Shown: positions 26,127-34,567 of the stretch, in pieces
How positions within the stretch are numbered: position 1 is the stretch's first letter
Layout: the number at the start of each line of letters is the position of its first letter
Source: CALBPI01 sp039814545
GTDB lineage: Bacteria > Pseudomonadota > Gammaproteobacteria > Steroidobacterales > Woeseiaceae
Assembly (NCBI GenBank): GCA_039814545.1
Contig: JBCCBB010000009.1
Coordinates: forward strand, 1 to 63,570
DNA length: 63,570 bases
Direction: 5' to 3'
Position numbers and translations under genes: made by a program
Notes under the pieces: model-generated
What the model saw: the letters and a program-made list of their open reading frames with translations, nothing else
What the model was told of the DNA's origin: nothing
Database searches by the model: none

Positions 26127-28259
26127 ATGCAGGACTGGCTGAGGCAACGCAACACGATGCGCCATGCACGCGCGCTGACATTCTGGACACCCGCATCGGC
26201 ACCTGGCGCGCGGTTTCGTGCGCGGCTGCGTGCGATTGCCCGCGGCACGGCCGCGCTGCTTGTCGCAGTTGCGGGTGTCGCGGCGCCAGCGGCGGATACC
26301 TGGGCGGCGGGCGAGCCCACGACAGGCTCGCTGATGATGCGCACCGACTCGGGCGAGCAGCCGCTGCCGCATCTCGATGCGACCTTCGACATCTCGGTGT
26401 CCGGACCCATCGCGCGCACGACGCTCAAGCAGCGCTTCCAGAACACCAGTGCCGACTTCATCGAGGCCGTCTACCGCTTTCCGCTGCCCGACGATGCCGC
26501 GGTCGATCACCTGACGGTCGAAGCAGGCGGGCGGCGCATCGTCGGCGAGATTCGTGAGCGCGAGAAAGCGCGCAAGGAATACCGCAAGGCTCGCGCCGCA
26601 GGGCAACGCGCGGCGCTGGTCTCTGCGGCGCGCGCCAACCTGTTTACCACCGCGTTGTCGAACATCGGGCCCGGCGAAGTGGTCACCGTCGAGATCGAGT
26701 ACCAGCAGCGTGTTAAGCGCGAGGGTGAGCGTTATCGCTTGCGAGTTCCTACGGCTGTGACGCCGCGCTATGAACCCGCACCACGCACCGGTGCGTTCAA
26801 AGTCCACAAGGTCGCCACGGCTGCGACGACGGCTGTCCCGGCTGCCAATCTGGCAGCGGGCAGTCACGCCTTATTCGTTACTGTTGACCTCGATGTCGGC
26901 TTGCCGCTGGCCGACATTGTGAGCCGACACCACCGCATCGATGTGACGCGCGGTGCGGGCACGGGCCAGCACGTAACGGTCAGGGGTGAGGCCCGACTCG
27001 ATGCCGACTTCATTCTGGAGTGGCAACCCCGCGGTGCGGCCGACCCGCAGGTTGCCGCGTTTGGGCACACGGTGGGCGAGGCGGGCTACGCGCTCGTGCA
27101 GCTCGTGCCGCCTATGACCGTGGACGCGAACCTTGCGCCACCGCGCGAGCTCATTCTCGTGCTCGACACGTCGGGCAGTATGCAGGGCGCATCCATTATC
27201 GAAGCGGTGGCGGCCGTGACGCACGCCATCAACGCGTTGCGCCCCGTGGACCGCTTCAACCTCATTGCTTTCGATAACTACACGCAGCAGCTGTTCAAGG
27301 CGCCGCGCATGGCGACACCTGAGAATCGCACCGAGGCGCTGCAGTGGCTCAAGACGCAGCGCGCCGATGGTGGCACCCAGATGCGGCCCGCATTGATGGC
27401 GGCGCTTCGGGGTGCACAGTCTGACGGCTACTTGCGCCAAGTGATCTTTGTCACCGACGGTGCGGTCGGCAACGAAGCCGATCTGTTCCGCGACATCGAG
27501 GGCTGGATCGGTGCGAGCCGCTTATTCACGGTCGGTATCGGCGCAGCGCCCAACGGCTGGTTCATGCGCAAGGCGGCTGAGTGCGGCCGTGGCAGCTTCG
27601 TGCTCATCGGAAACGCGGGCGGCGTCACCGAAGGGATGGGCGCCCTGTTCGACCGCATGGCGCAGCCCGTACTGACCGATGTGACGTTTGACTGGGGTGA
27701 CGCGAACGTCGAGGCGTACCCGACGCACATCGCCGACCTCTACGCCGGCGAGCCCATTGAGGTCAGCGCTCGATTCGATGGCGTGCCGCCTGCCCGCGTC
27801 TCGGTTTCGGGCACGCAGTGGGTGGGCGGTGTCGGCATGCCCTGGGCGCACGAGATCACGCTCGCGGGTGCGCGCGACCGGAGCCGTCATGGCGTGGCCG
27901 TGACCTGGGCGCGCGACAAGCTTGAGGCGCTCGACGACGCGCGGCGCGCGGGGCTGCCCGACGAGCTGGCCCGTGCGGCCATGCTTGAGGTCGCACTGGC
28001 CCATCACATCGTGAGTGAGGTCACGAGCCTCGTGGCCGTCGAGGAAACGCCGGTACGCACCGCCGGACCGGTGCGCAGCAGTGCGGTGCCCGGTCTCGCA
28101 CCGCGTGGGTCAACGTCGCTGGGTCAGTTCACGGCGACCGGTACCTCCGCGCCGCTGCAGCGGCTGGCTGGCGGGCTCGCCCTGGTGCTGGCCTTGTGGC
28201 TCGCCGTATTGCGGCGCGTATTTCGAACGCAACCGGACGTCGCGACGTGTCGCGCCTGA
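26127..28259 (+). CDS. VIT/vWA-domain sortase target protein
   Basis: 710 residues, the expected single substrate of the neighbouring sortase. A long basic N-region precedes a signal peptide (ending near WAAGEP, residue 63). The VIT domain (about 75-190) includes FQNTSADFIEAVYRFPLP. The vWA domain carries an intact MIDAS: Asp347, Ser349 and Ser351 in LDTSGSMQGA. The C-terminus has the tripartite sorting layout: FTATG near 668-672, a hydrophobic span (about 680-695) and a basic tail (RRVFR). The signal lacks the usual LPxT-like proline. GGGAG lies eight bases before the ATG. It ends 26 bases before the sortase start. Confidence 0.93.
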   Translation: MQDWLRQRNTMRHARALTFWTPASAPGARFRARLRAIARGTAALLVAVAGVAAPAADTWAAGEPTTGSLMMRTDSGEQPLPHLDATFDISVSGPIARTTLKQRFQNTSADFIEAVYRFPLPDDAAVDHLTVEAGGRRIVGEIREREKARKEYRKARAAGQRAALVSAARANLFTTALSNIGPGEVVTVEIEYQQRVKREGERYRLRVPTAVTPRYEPAPRTGAFKVHKVATAATTAVPAANLAAGSHALFVTVDLDVGLPLADIVSRHHRIDVTRGAGTGQHVTVRGEARLDADFILEWQPRGAADPQVAAFGHTVGEAGYALVQLVPPMTVDANLAPPRELILVLDTSGSMQGASIIEAVAAVTHAINALRPVDRFNLIAFDNYTQQLFKAPRMATPENRTEALQWLKTQRADGGTQMRPALMAALRGAQSDGYLRQVIFVTDGAVGNEADLFRDIEGWIGASRLFTVGIGAAPNGWFMRKAAECGRGSFVLIGNAGGVTEGMGALFDRMAQPVLTDVTFDWGDANVEAYPTHIADLYAGEPIEVSARFDGVPPARVSVSGTQWVGGVGMPWAHEITLAGARDRSRHGVAVTWARDKLEALDDARRAGLPDELARAAMLEVALAHHIVSEVTSLVAVEETPVRTAGPVRSSAVPGLAPRGSTSLGQFTATGTSAPLQRLAGGLALVLALWLAVLRRVFRTQPDVATCRA

Positions 28260-28285
28260 TCCGGGGCTGGCCAGGAGGTATCGCC

Positions 28286-28855
28286 ATGACCGTACTGCTT
28301 GCCGTCGGCGCCATCGAATTGGGTGCCGGACTCTACATGCCCGCGAAAGCGGCTTTTGCCCAACACCTGGTGCAACGCGCCTGGCAACGCGGCGAACAGC
28401 CCGAGACCGGAACACCCGGGCGACCCTGGCCCTGGGCCGACACCTATCCGATCGCACGCCTCACGAGTGACGCCACGGATGAGGAGTTGTTTGTGCTGTC
28501 GGGCGCCAGCGGTCGCACGCTGGCGTTCGGTCCCGGCCACCTGGCCTCGAGCGCGCTGCCGGGTGAGGTAGGGAACAGCGTGATCCTCGGGCACCGCGAC
28601 ACGCACTTCCGATTTCTGGCGGAACTCAGTGCGGGTGACTTGCTGACGATCGACCGTGAGGATGGTCAGCGCCACGCGTTCGCCGTGACCTCACTCGATG
28701 TCGTCGATGTCAGTCGTGCGACTGTGACACTCGATACGCCTGTGCCGCGCCTGACCCTGATCACCTGCTACCCGTTCGACACGCCACAGCCCGGCGGGCC
28801 GCTGCGCTACGTGGTCAGCGCAGAACGTGTCACGAGCGCCGCCATGGCGCCCTGA
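28286..28855 (+). CDS. Class GN sortase
   Basis: 189 residues. The start at 28286 is fixed by a perfect AGGAGG seven bases upstream. An N-terminal membrane anchor (TVLLAVGAIELGAGLYM) is followed by the sortase beta-barrel with the catalytic triad in place: His103 (VILGHRDTHF), Cys161 (TLITCYPFD) and Arg174 (GGPLRYVVSAER). Class GN sortases of Gram-negatives typically serve one adjacent target; here that is the VIT/vWA protein. The enzyme should act on the periplasmic face of the inner membrane. What nucleophile the target is joined to in Gram-negatives is not established. Confidence 0.95.
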   Translation: MTVLLAVGAIELGAGLYMPAKAAFAQHLVQRAWQRGEQPETGTPGRPWPWADTYPIARLTSDATDEELFVLSGASGRTLAFGPGHLASSALPGEVGNSVILGHRDTHFRFLAELSAGDLLTIDREDGQRHAFAVTSLDVVDVSRATVTLDTPVPRLTLITCYPFDTPQPGGPLRYVVSAERVTSAAMAP

Positions 28856-28861
28856 CGGCTG

Positions 28862-29542
28862 TCAGCGTGCGCCTAGCTGGAACGGGCCGCCGCGCTCGAG
28901 CGCGCGCTGGTAAGTCGGCGTGGCGTGGCACTTGGCCAGGAACGCGCCCAGCTTCGGGAACTGGCTCGCGAGGTCCACACTCACGTTGAGTCCCTCGGCG
29001 ATAAAGCTCATCTGGATATCGGCCGCCGTAAATCGGTTGCCCGCGAACCAGGGCTTTCGCGTGAGCTCCGACTCCATGAAGGCCAGGTTGTTGCCCAGAT
29101 TCGGGTCGAGGTAGCCCGAGCGGATCTTGCCCGTGATGCCCTTGGCAACGGGCTTCACAAAGAAGGGCACCTTGGCCTCGTCGACACGGCGCATGAGCAG
29201 GGCAACGATGAGCAAGGGCATGACCGTACCTTCAGCGTAGTGCATGAAGTAGCGGTAGTCGCGCAGGCCCTGGGCGTCGTCCGGGTCGGGCTGCAGTCGG
29301 CCCGTGTCGTCGTAGTTTTCGACGAGGTATTCGATGATCGCGCCGGACTCGGCCACGGTCACGTCGCCGTCCGTGATGACGGGCGACTTGCCGAGCGGGT
29401 GGATGTCCTTGAGCGCCTGCGGTGCGAGGCTCGTGACGGGGTCGCGCTGATAGCGCTCGATCTCGTACTCGACACCGAGTTCTTCAAGCAACCACAGGAT
29501 GCGTTGTGAGCGAGAGTTCTCGAGGTGGTGCAGGGTAATCAT
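28862..29542 (-). CDS. Glutathione S-transferase
   Basis: 226 residues, start at 29542 (MITLHHLENSRSQRILWLLE). The N-terminal thioredoxin-like domain shows Ser10/Ser12 at the catalytic position, the cis-Pro in GKSPVITDG and the glutathione-contacting VAESGAIIEYL. The C-terminal helical domain includes RKPWFAGNRFTAADIQMSF. It is a cytoplasmic detoxification-type enzyme of the YfcG/bacterial GST class; the substrate is unknown. It converges on the sortase gene with six bases between stops. Confidence 0.92.
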   Translation of the reverse strand: MITLHHLENSRSQRILWLLEELGVEYEIERYQRDPVTSLAPQALKDIHPLGKSPVITDGDVTVAESGAIIEYLVENYDDTGRLQPDPDDAQGLRDYRYFMHYAEGTVMPLLIVALLMRRVDEAKVPFFVKPVAKGITGKIRSGYLDPNLGNNLAFMESELTRKPWFAGNRFTAADIQMSFIAEGLNVSVDLASQFPKLGAFLAKCHATPTYQRALERGGPFQLGAR

Positions 29543-29682
29543 CACGGTCTCCGTGCCGTCGCGGGTGGCCCAGTATAGCGGGCAGGCTGCGTGCGCGGCG
29601 GGGTATGGGCTTTCCGCGATTGCAACGGCGCCCGCCATGCCGCAACCTGACCTCCAGGAACCCACTCGCGAAGAGGTATCGC

Positions 29683-30495
29683 ATGCGTACTGTCCTGATT
29701 CCCGTGGCCGACCGACCCGAATGCGCCGTCGCACTGTCCGTGGCGTTCGACCTGGCCGACCGCCTGTCGCTCGATGTTCTGGGTTACCACATGCGGCCGC
29801 ACAAGCTCGAGAAGAGCAAGGCAGACGGCAAGCGCATGGACTTGGCAAGCAAAGCGGCGCACGAGCTGTTCGATCGCACCACGGCCGAGCACGGCATGGC
29901 GTTGCACAAGCGCCACCGCTACAGCGAGGACGGTGGCCAGGCGCTCTGGCGCGAACTCACGGGCAGCCCCGAAAAGTGCTTCCCATTTATCGGTCCGATG
30001 TCGGATCTCATCGTTGTGTCGCGACCCAAGAACGCGAAGTCGGTGACTGCACATCAGTTCCAGCAGGCCGCACTCATGGACACGGGCACGCCCGTGCTCA
30101 TGTTGCCGTCGCGCAAGCCGAAGTCGATCGGCAGCCGCGTGCTGATCTGCTGGAATCAATCGATCGAGGCGGCCACAGCCGTCAAGGCGACGATACCGCT
30201 GCTCAAATCGGCTGAAGCGGTGACGATCGTCACGTCTGGGCCCGAGGATGCGACGGGCTCGAAGAGCACCCATCTGCAGCAGTACCTGCGTCACCACGGC
30301 ATCAAGGCGAAGCGCGTCGCAACGCGCGGCATCGACACGGAGTCGGAGATTCGTAAGACCTACGAAGAGACCGACAGCGACTTGCTGCTCATGGGCGCCT
30401 ACAGCCGCCCGCGCTGGCGTGAGCGCGTATTCGGTGGCTTCACCGACTACGTGGTCAACAAGAGTTCTGTGCCGGCGATCATGCTCCACCGCTGA
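29683..30495 (+). CDS. Universal stress protein family
   Basis: 270 residues from ATG 29683, behind AGAGG; the frame is open further upstream but lacks family similarity there. Two USP-like halves: MRTVLIPVADRPECAVALSV at the N-terminus and SRVLICWNQSIEAATAVKATIP near 150, ending with DLLLMGAYSRPRWRERVFGG and TDYVVNKSSVPAIMLH, the usual nucleotide-loop plus final-strand pattern. Resembles alphaproteobacterial-type long USPs. It is directly followed (24 bases) by the cardiolipin synthase gene. Confidence 0.88.
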   Translation: MRTVLIPVADRPECAVALSVAFDLADRLSLDVLGYHMRPHKLEKSKADGKRMDLASKAAHELFDRTTAEHGMALHKRHRYSEDGGQALWRELTGSPEKCFPFIGPMSDLIVVSRPKNAKSVTAHQFQQAALMDTGTPVLMLPSRKPKSIGSRVLICWNQSIEAATAVKATIPLLKSAEAVTIVTSGPEDATGSKSTHLQQYLRHHGIKAKRVATRGIDTESEIRKTYEETDSDLLLMGAYSRPRWRERVFGGFTDYVVNKSSVPAIMLHR

Positions 30496-30519
30496 GGTCG
30501 GCGCCGGCCTGGTCCGGTC

Positions 30520-31914
30520 ATGATTAGCTTCGACATCTCGCTCGTCACAGCCTGGCTGTGGGGTGGCTTCATTGCGCTCGTGTCGATCCTGAGCGCGGGC
30601 CACGCCTTGCTCAACAAACGCGACCCGCGCTCGGCTGTGGGCTGGATTGCCGTGTGCCTGTTCGTGCCGTTGGTCGGCGCATTCTTCTACTTTTTGCTGG
30701 GCGTTAATCGCGCCCGCCGTCGTGCGCGCAAGCTCAAGGCGTTGGGTGAGTCCCCCATGGACGACGGTCGTTACCAGGTGCTTGGCGACGCGCCGGTGCC
30801 CGTCGCGCCCGACCCACTCGAAGGCAATGCGATCGAGACCTATCTCAATGGCCCCGATGCTTACGACGCCATGCTGGCGGCGATTGCGGATGCGCGCGAG
30901 ACGATCTGGCTCTCGCAGTACATCTTCGAGAAGCGCGGCGTCGGCGGGCAGTTCATTGATGCGCTGGGTGAGGCGGCGGCCCGTGGCGCACGCGTACACG
31001 TGTTGCTTGATGGCGTGGGTGCGCTGTACGCGCTCGGCAGCACGCGCCGGGCGCTCACAGCGCTCGGTGTCGAGGTCGCGATGTTTGCGCCACCGCGGCT
31101 GATACCGTTCCAGTGGGCTGCCAACCTGCGCAACCACCGCAAGATCCTCGTCGTTGACGGTGGCGTCGCGTTCACGGGTGGCATGAACATCCGCCCCGGT
31201 TACGTGCCCGAGGCCGCCGGGTCGCCCGCAAAGATCCAGGACAGCCACTTTCGGTTTACAGGTCCTGTCGTCCAGTCACTGGCGGCCGTGTTTCGCGACG
31301 ACTGGTACCTGACCACGAATACGCTGCTGTCGCTGACGCCGGCAGCGGCAGGCGAGGCTGCGGGCGACGCGCGCTGTCGGGTCACCGTCGACGGACCCGA
31401 CAACCGCGTCGACCTGCTGACTCTTGTGTTCCAGACCGCCATTTCGAGCGCGCGGGAACGGGTCCGCATCATGACGCCGTACTTTCTGCCGCCGCGCGAA
31501 ATTGTGTCGGCGCTTCAGGCAGCCACGCTGCGCGGTGTCGCCGTGGACATCGTGCTGCCGGCGCGCAACAACCTGCCCTTCGTCCACTGGGCCACGCGGC
31601 ACCTGTTGCCGCAACTCTTGCAGTACGGCGTGCGCGTGTCCTACCAGCGCGGCAGTTTCGATCACAGCAAACTGCTGCGCGTCGACGAGCGCTTCAGCGT
31701 GGTCGGCTCGGCCAACATCGACCCGCGCAGCCTGCGGCTCAATTTTGAGGTAGTTGTGGAAGCCTGGAGTGACCAGCTCGCCTGCGACCTCGACGGCTAC
31801 TTTGATGCCCGCCTTGCCGACTCGGACGCGCTCGATGCCGCCGAGCTCGCAGACGCGTCGTTGCCGGTTCGCCTGCGCAACGCCTTCAGCTGCCTGTTTA
31901 TGCCCTACCTCTAG
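30520..31914 (+). CDS. cls: Cardiolipin synthase
   Basis: 464 residues. Two N-terminal membrane segments (WGGFIALVSILSAGHALL, then VGWIAVCLFVPLVGAFFYFL) are followed by two phospholipase D HKD motifs, NHRKILVVDGGVAFTGGMN and DHSKLLRVDERFSVVGSAN. This is the ClsA-like pattern that condenses two phosphatidylglycerols into cardiolipin at the inner membrane. The gene may be cotranscribed with the upstream stress-protein gene. It converges on the second stress-protein gene with 13 bases between stops. Confidence 0.93.
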   Translation: MISFDISLVTAWLWGGFIALVSILSAGHALLNKRDPRSAVGWIAVCLFVPLVGAFFYFLLGVNRARRRARKLKALGESPMDDGRYQVLGDAPVPVAPDPLEGNAIETYLNGPDAYDAMLAAIADARETIWLSQYIFEKRGVGGQFIDALGEAAARGARVHVLLDGVGALYALGSTRRALTALGVEVAMFAPPRLIPFQWAANLRNHRKILVVDGGVAFTGGMNIRPGYVPEAAGSPAKIQDSHFRFTGPVVQSLAAVFRDDWYLTTNTLLSLTPAAAGEAAGDARCRVTVDGPDNRVDLLTLVFQTAISSARERVRIMTPYFLPPREIVSALQAATLRGVAVDIVLPARNNLPFVHWATRHLLPQLLQYGVRVSYQRGSFDHSKLLRVDERFSVVGSANIDPRSLRLNFEVVVEAWSDQLACDLDGYFDARLADSDALDAAELADASLPVRLRNAFSCLFMPYL

Positions 31915-31927
31915 GGTCGGGACGCGG

Positions 31928-32902
31928 CTATTTCGGGTGGAAGCGGTGTCGCGAGTCCGCCTTCACCGTGCACTCGAAATTGGCTGGCTTGATGATCAGC
32001 AGGTCGCAGGGCATGCGGTCGAGCACTTGCTCCGCGGTGTTGCCAATAAACGTGCGTTCGAGAAAGCCCCGTGACACCGCGCCCATGACCATGAGGTCGA
32101 TGCGCTGCTCGGCCACAAAGCCGGGCAGCACCATGCGCGGGTTACCGGGCAGATGGTGCACGTCGGATTCGGCCACGCCGTAGGGCTCGAGTAGCTTGGC
32201 GACGGACACCCAGTGTTCGTCGCGCACCTGCGCGGCGATTTGCTCGGTGTCGGGAATGATCGGCGTCATGGAGCCTGCCGCCATACCCGCGATGACCGCG
32301 GCCGCGTCGTAGCAGTGCACCACTGACACGTCGCCCTCAATCTTGTCGGCGATGGCGATCGCAGTCTTCAGAATCTCGTGGTCGAGTTCGGCCGGTTTGT
32401 CGTGCGCGTGCATCGGATCCACGGCTGCGCAGATGTTCATGCGCTCGCTGGGGTGCTTGCCATGGCGCGTGATCAACAGGGGCGCCGGGCAGGTGCGGAT
32501 GAGGTTCCAGTCGTCGTTGGAAAACAGGCCGCGCTGCAGCGCGTGGTGATAGTGGTTGTTACGAATGACCATGACAGGCTTGGAGCGCAAGACCTTGCGC
32601 ACGATGCCTTCGTAGGCCGGCTCGTCCCAGACCACGTCGACGACGACATCGAAGCCATCATCGCGCAAGGGTCGCGCTACGTCCTCGAGCTTCTCGTGCT
32701 GCTCGGCCAGCCGCTTTTCCTTGGCGGCAATCAGGTCCTCGGAATCGAACAGGCGCTCGCCCGCGATGTAGGGGTCAAAGATCGAGGAAAACAGCTCGAT
32801 CCGGGCACCGCTGCCCTCTGCGAAATAAGCCGCGCGCTCGGCTGCCGACAGGTCTTCGGCATCGGCATCGATGACGGCCAGGATGGTGTCTTTATCGGTC
32901 AT
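31928..32902 (-). CDS. Tandem universal stress protein (UspE-like)
   Basis: 324 residues, two USP domains in tandem as in E. coli UspE: the first from TILAVIDADAEDLSAAERA, the second from MNICAAVDPMHAHDKPA, ending with LMVMGAVSRGFLERTFIGNT and AEQVLDRMPCDLLIIKP (the GX2GX9G(S/T)-like nucleotide loop). The start at 32902 is preferred over 32923, since the SD lies seven bases before it. That SD is the loop of a perfect hairpin immediately abutting the ATG, suggesting translational control. Likely a stress-responsive nucleotide-binding protein. Confidence 0.9.
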   Translation of the reverse strand: MTDKDTILAVIDADAEDLSAAERAAYFAEGSGARIELFSSIFDPYIAGERLFDSEDLIAAKEKRLAEQHEKLEDVARPLRDDGFDVVVDVVWDEPAYEGIVRKVLRSKPVMVIRNNHYHHALQRGLFSNDDWNLIRTCPAPLLITRHGKHPSERMNICAAVDPMHAHDKPAELDHEILKTAIAIADKIEGDVSVVHCYDAAAVIAGMAAGSMTPIIPDTEQIAAQVRDEHWVSVAKLLEPYGVAESDVHHLPGNPRMVLPGFVAEQRIDLMVMGAVSRGFLERTFIGNTAEQVLDRMPCDLLIIKPANFECTVKADSRHRFHPK

Positions 32903-32954
32903 GAATCTGCCCCCCAGATTCACCCTTAGGGCGTGTTAGTGAGCCCCCCAGATT
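32903..32954 (-). promoter_or_regulatory. Hairpin presenting the SD in its loop, with an upstream duplicate
   Basis: Minus strand: GAATCTG, GGGGG, CAGATTC, then the ATG of the UspE-like gene. The seven-pair stem is perfect and its five-base loop is the Shine-Dalgarno. A second copy of AATCTGGGGGG lies 34 bases upstream (32944-32954) and could compete for the CAGATT arm, giving two alternative foldings. Confidence 0.55.
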
Positions 32955-32992
32955 GCGCCTTTTGTCATAGGTTTGTCTAATCTTAGTGAGAC

Positions 32993-33865
32993 TTACCCGA
33001 TCCCGCCTTTCTGCAGGGCCACCAAGGCCATCGCCCCGGCGAGAATAAAAAACAGGGCACCTATCGCGTGCTCCATCGTGCGTTGCGAGACCAGACCCTG
33101 CAGGCGCGGCCCGATCTGGCCGCCGATGAGCACGCCCGGGATCGAGTAGCACACGAGATTCCAGGGCACGGCCGACACGCCGCCCTCGCGAATCACCTGG
33201 GCGATGAGCGTGAACGAGGCGCAGGCCACGGTAATGATGACGATCGTCACGGAGGCGGCTACGGCAACGGCCACGGGCACACCGCGCTTGGTGAGTTGCG
33301 GCACGATCACCTCACCAATGCCCACCGACAGCATGCCCGTGAGAAAGGATCCGATGACGGTGCCTATGCGGTCCATGAATCTCAGCCGCGGGATGGCGTA
33401 GTGCCAGGAGCGCCCGCTGGCGTCTGTGAGTGTGCGCGCATCGGTGCCGGCGGCCACGTCGGCGCGTTCTGGATCGTGGTTCACGAAGACATGAATGACG
33501 GCCAGCACGAGCACGAGCAGCGCGTAACCCGCGATCAGTAATGCCTCCGCCACATACCGCGCCAGGAATGCGCCGGCGACGGCGACGGGCACCGACCAGC
33601 GGATGAAGCGCTTCACAATGTCGAAGTCGATGAGTCGTTTTCTGTAGTAGCCGATAAAGCCTGAGGTGAAACCAAAGGTCTCCGTGAGCAACGCCGTGCC
33701 GATGGCGGCGACGGTGCTTTGCAGCGGGTACTCGGGCCCGAGCAGCGGCAGGACGAGAATGAAGATCGGCGTGAACAGCGCCGCGCCGCCGATGCCAGAG
33801 AGCATCGCGCAGGTCGCCACGCCGATCGAAACCGGGAACATGAACCAGTAGAGCGTGAAATCCAT
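32993..33865 (-). CDS. TauE/SafE family sulfite/anion exporter-like permease
   Basis: 290 residues with eight or so membrane segments. The family hallmark GIGGAALFTPIFIL is near residue 24, and the second-half counterpart SVGIGEVIVPQL near 185, showing the internal repeat. Between the halves lies a cytoplasmic stretch of about 30 residues (DPERADVAAGTDARTLTDA). TauE/SafE proteins export sulfite, sulfoacetate or other organosulfur anions; the substrate here is unknown. It precedes the UspE-like gene by 90 bases, which may be cotranscribed. Confidence 0.9.
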   Translation of the reverse strand: MDFTLYWFMFPVSIGVATCAMLSGIGGAALFTPIFILVLPLLGPEYPLQSTVAAIGTALLTETFGFTSGFIGYYRKRLIDFDIVKRFIRWSVPVAVAGAFLARYVAEALLIAGYALLVLVLAVIHVFVNHDPERADVAAGTDARTLTDASGRSWHYAIPRLRFMDRIGTVIGSFLTGMLSVGIGEVIVPQLTKRGVPVAVAVAASVTIVIITVACASFTLIAQVIREGGVSAVPWNLVCYSIPGVLIGGQIGPRLQGLVSQRTMEHAIGALFFILAGAMALVALQKGGIG

Positions 33866-33880
33866 CGCGGGGATTATGAC

Positions 33881-33914
33881 GCGGCAGCGCGCAGCGGTCG
33901 CCCGTCATCGCGAG
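33881..33914 (+). repeat. Palindromic repeat copy a (partial)
   Basis: Holds the GCGCGCAGCGG flank followed by GTCATCGCGAG. The same flank and core occur in reverse at 34568-34634, so the two form a long inverted pair around the small gene at 34041-34436. Confidence 0.6.
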
Positions 33915-33926
33915 CTGACCCCTTGG

Positions 33927-33977
33927 GTCATTGCGAGCCTGCGCATCAGGCGCGGCAACCTCGTAATGACATCGTGC
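33927..33977 (+). repeat. Palindromic repeat copy b
   Basis: Order: GTCATTGCGAG, a small hairpin (CCTGCGCATCAGG), then GCGGCAACCTCGTAATGAC and ATCGTGC. The same order of elements occurs in the copies at 39282-39354 and 38984-39046. Confidence 0.75.
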
Positions 33978-33990
33978 TTGTCAACAATTC

Positions 33991-34040
33991 GACAGCGTCA
34001 GGAGATTGCCCCAGCGCCGCCACCGGCGCTCCTTGTGGGG
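33991..34040 (-). repeat. Degenerate palindromic repeat copy c with hairpin
   Basis: Read on the minus strand it has a hairpin AGCGCCG-GTGG-CGGCGCT (34013-34030) followed by GGGGCAATCTCCTGACG, a diverged version of the repeat's second half. It directly abuts the stop codon of the small gene and may help end its transcript, although there is no T-run. Confidence 0.5.
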
Positions 34041-34436
34041 TCAGGCTGCTCGGTTCCCAGTATCAGGCAACAAAAACAGACCCCGCGCCTTGGCTGAGGT
34101 CAGGCGTTCATCGGAGTACCACCGTCTTAAGACGTGCTTGTCGAGCAGATCGCTGTTCTCAGCGAGAAAGGCGTCTAGATCCGCCGTGGGCGACAACGAC
34201 TTCCTTTCGGCAACCAAACTCATGAAGGCCAGTGTGATGGTCACATTAAATTTTTCGGGGACGCCGACATGACACGCCATCGTGCGGATGGTCTTGGCGT
34301 ACCGAGTGCTCGCTTCCAGAAAGTCATAGGCCTCGAGCATCTCAAATGCGACCTTGACGTGATCCTCGTGGTGGAAGTCAGGGGCAGGGATTTCGAGGTT
34401 CTCGAATCTGAGGCGAAGGGACGTGTGCGTTTTCAT
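34041..34436 (-). CDS. Conserved protein of unknown function in a repeat-bracketed cassette
   Basis: 131 residues, start at 34436 behind a strong AAGGAGG site. I recognise the pattern of an uncharacterised bacterial family: an early FHHEDHVKVAFEML segment (His22, His23, His26), a middle EKFNVTITLAFMSLVAER, and a terminal LRRWYSDERLTSAKARGLFLLPD. Function is unknown; the clustered His/Glu residues could bind a metal. Base composition is visibly more AT-rich than the neighbours. A perfect TTGACA -35 and a GGTAC/GTACC palindrome lie upstream, and inverted repeat copies flank the gene, suggesting it arrived as a unit. Confidence 0.8.
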   Translation of the reverse strand: MKTHTSLRLRFENLEIPAPDFHHEDHVKVAFEMLEAYDFLEASTRYAKTIRTMACHVGVPEKFNVTITLAFMSLVAERKSLSPTADLDAFLAENSDLLDKHVLRRWYSDERLTSAKARGLFLLPDTGNRAA

Positions 34437-34491
34437 TGGGTGCCTCCTTGAGTCGTGCGATTTGGCGAATAGTGCCGGCCGCGAATTGACG

Positions 34492-34520
34492 ATATTGGTA
34501 CTCTGGTACCTTGGTGTCAA
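34492..34520 (-). promoter_or_regulatory. Promoter and operator-like palindrome of the small cassette gene
   Basis: Minus strand: TTGACA (34515-34520), 17-base spacer, CAATAT as a poor -10 (34492-34497). The spacer contains a perfect palindrome GGTAC-TCTG-GTACC (plus-strand sense, 34497-34510), a plausible repressor site. Confidence 0.5.
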
Positions 34521-34567
34521 GTTTCCAAAGCTTCGACGCGCCGGATGACGTGGCTGACTGAGCGGTT

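Noticed and set aside
29542..31248. Long minus-strand frame (about 568 codons) across the stress-protein and cls genes
   Set aside because: Lies opposite two well-supported plus-strand genes, has no recognisable motif and shows the same low-complexity Arg/His pattern as other shadows.
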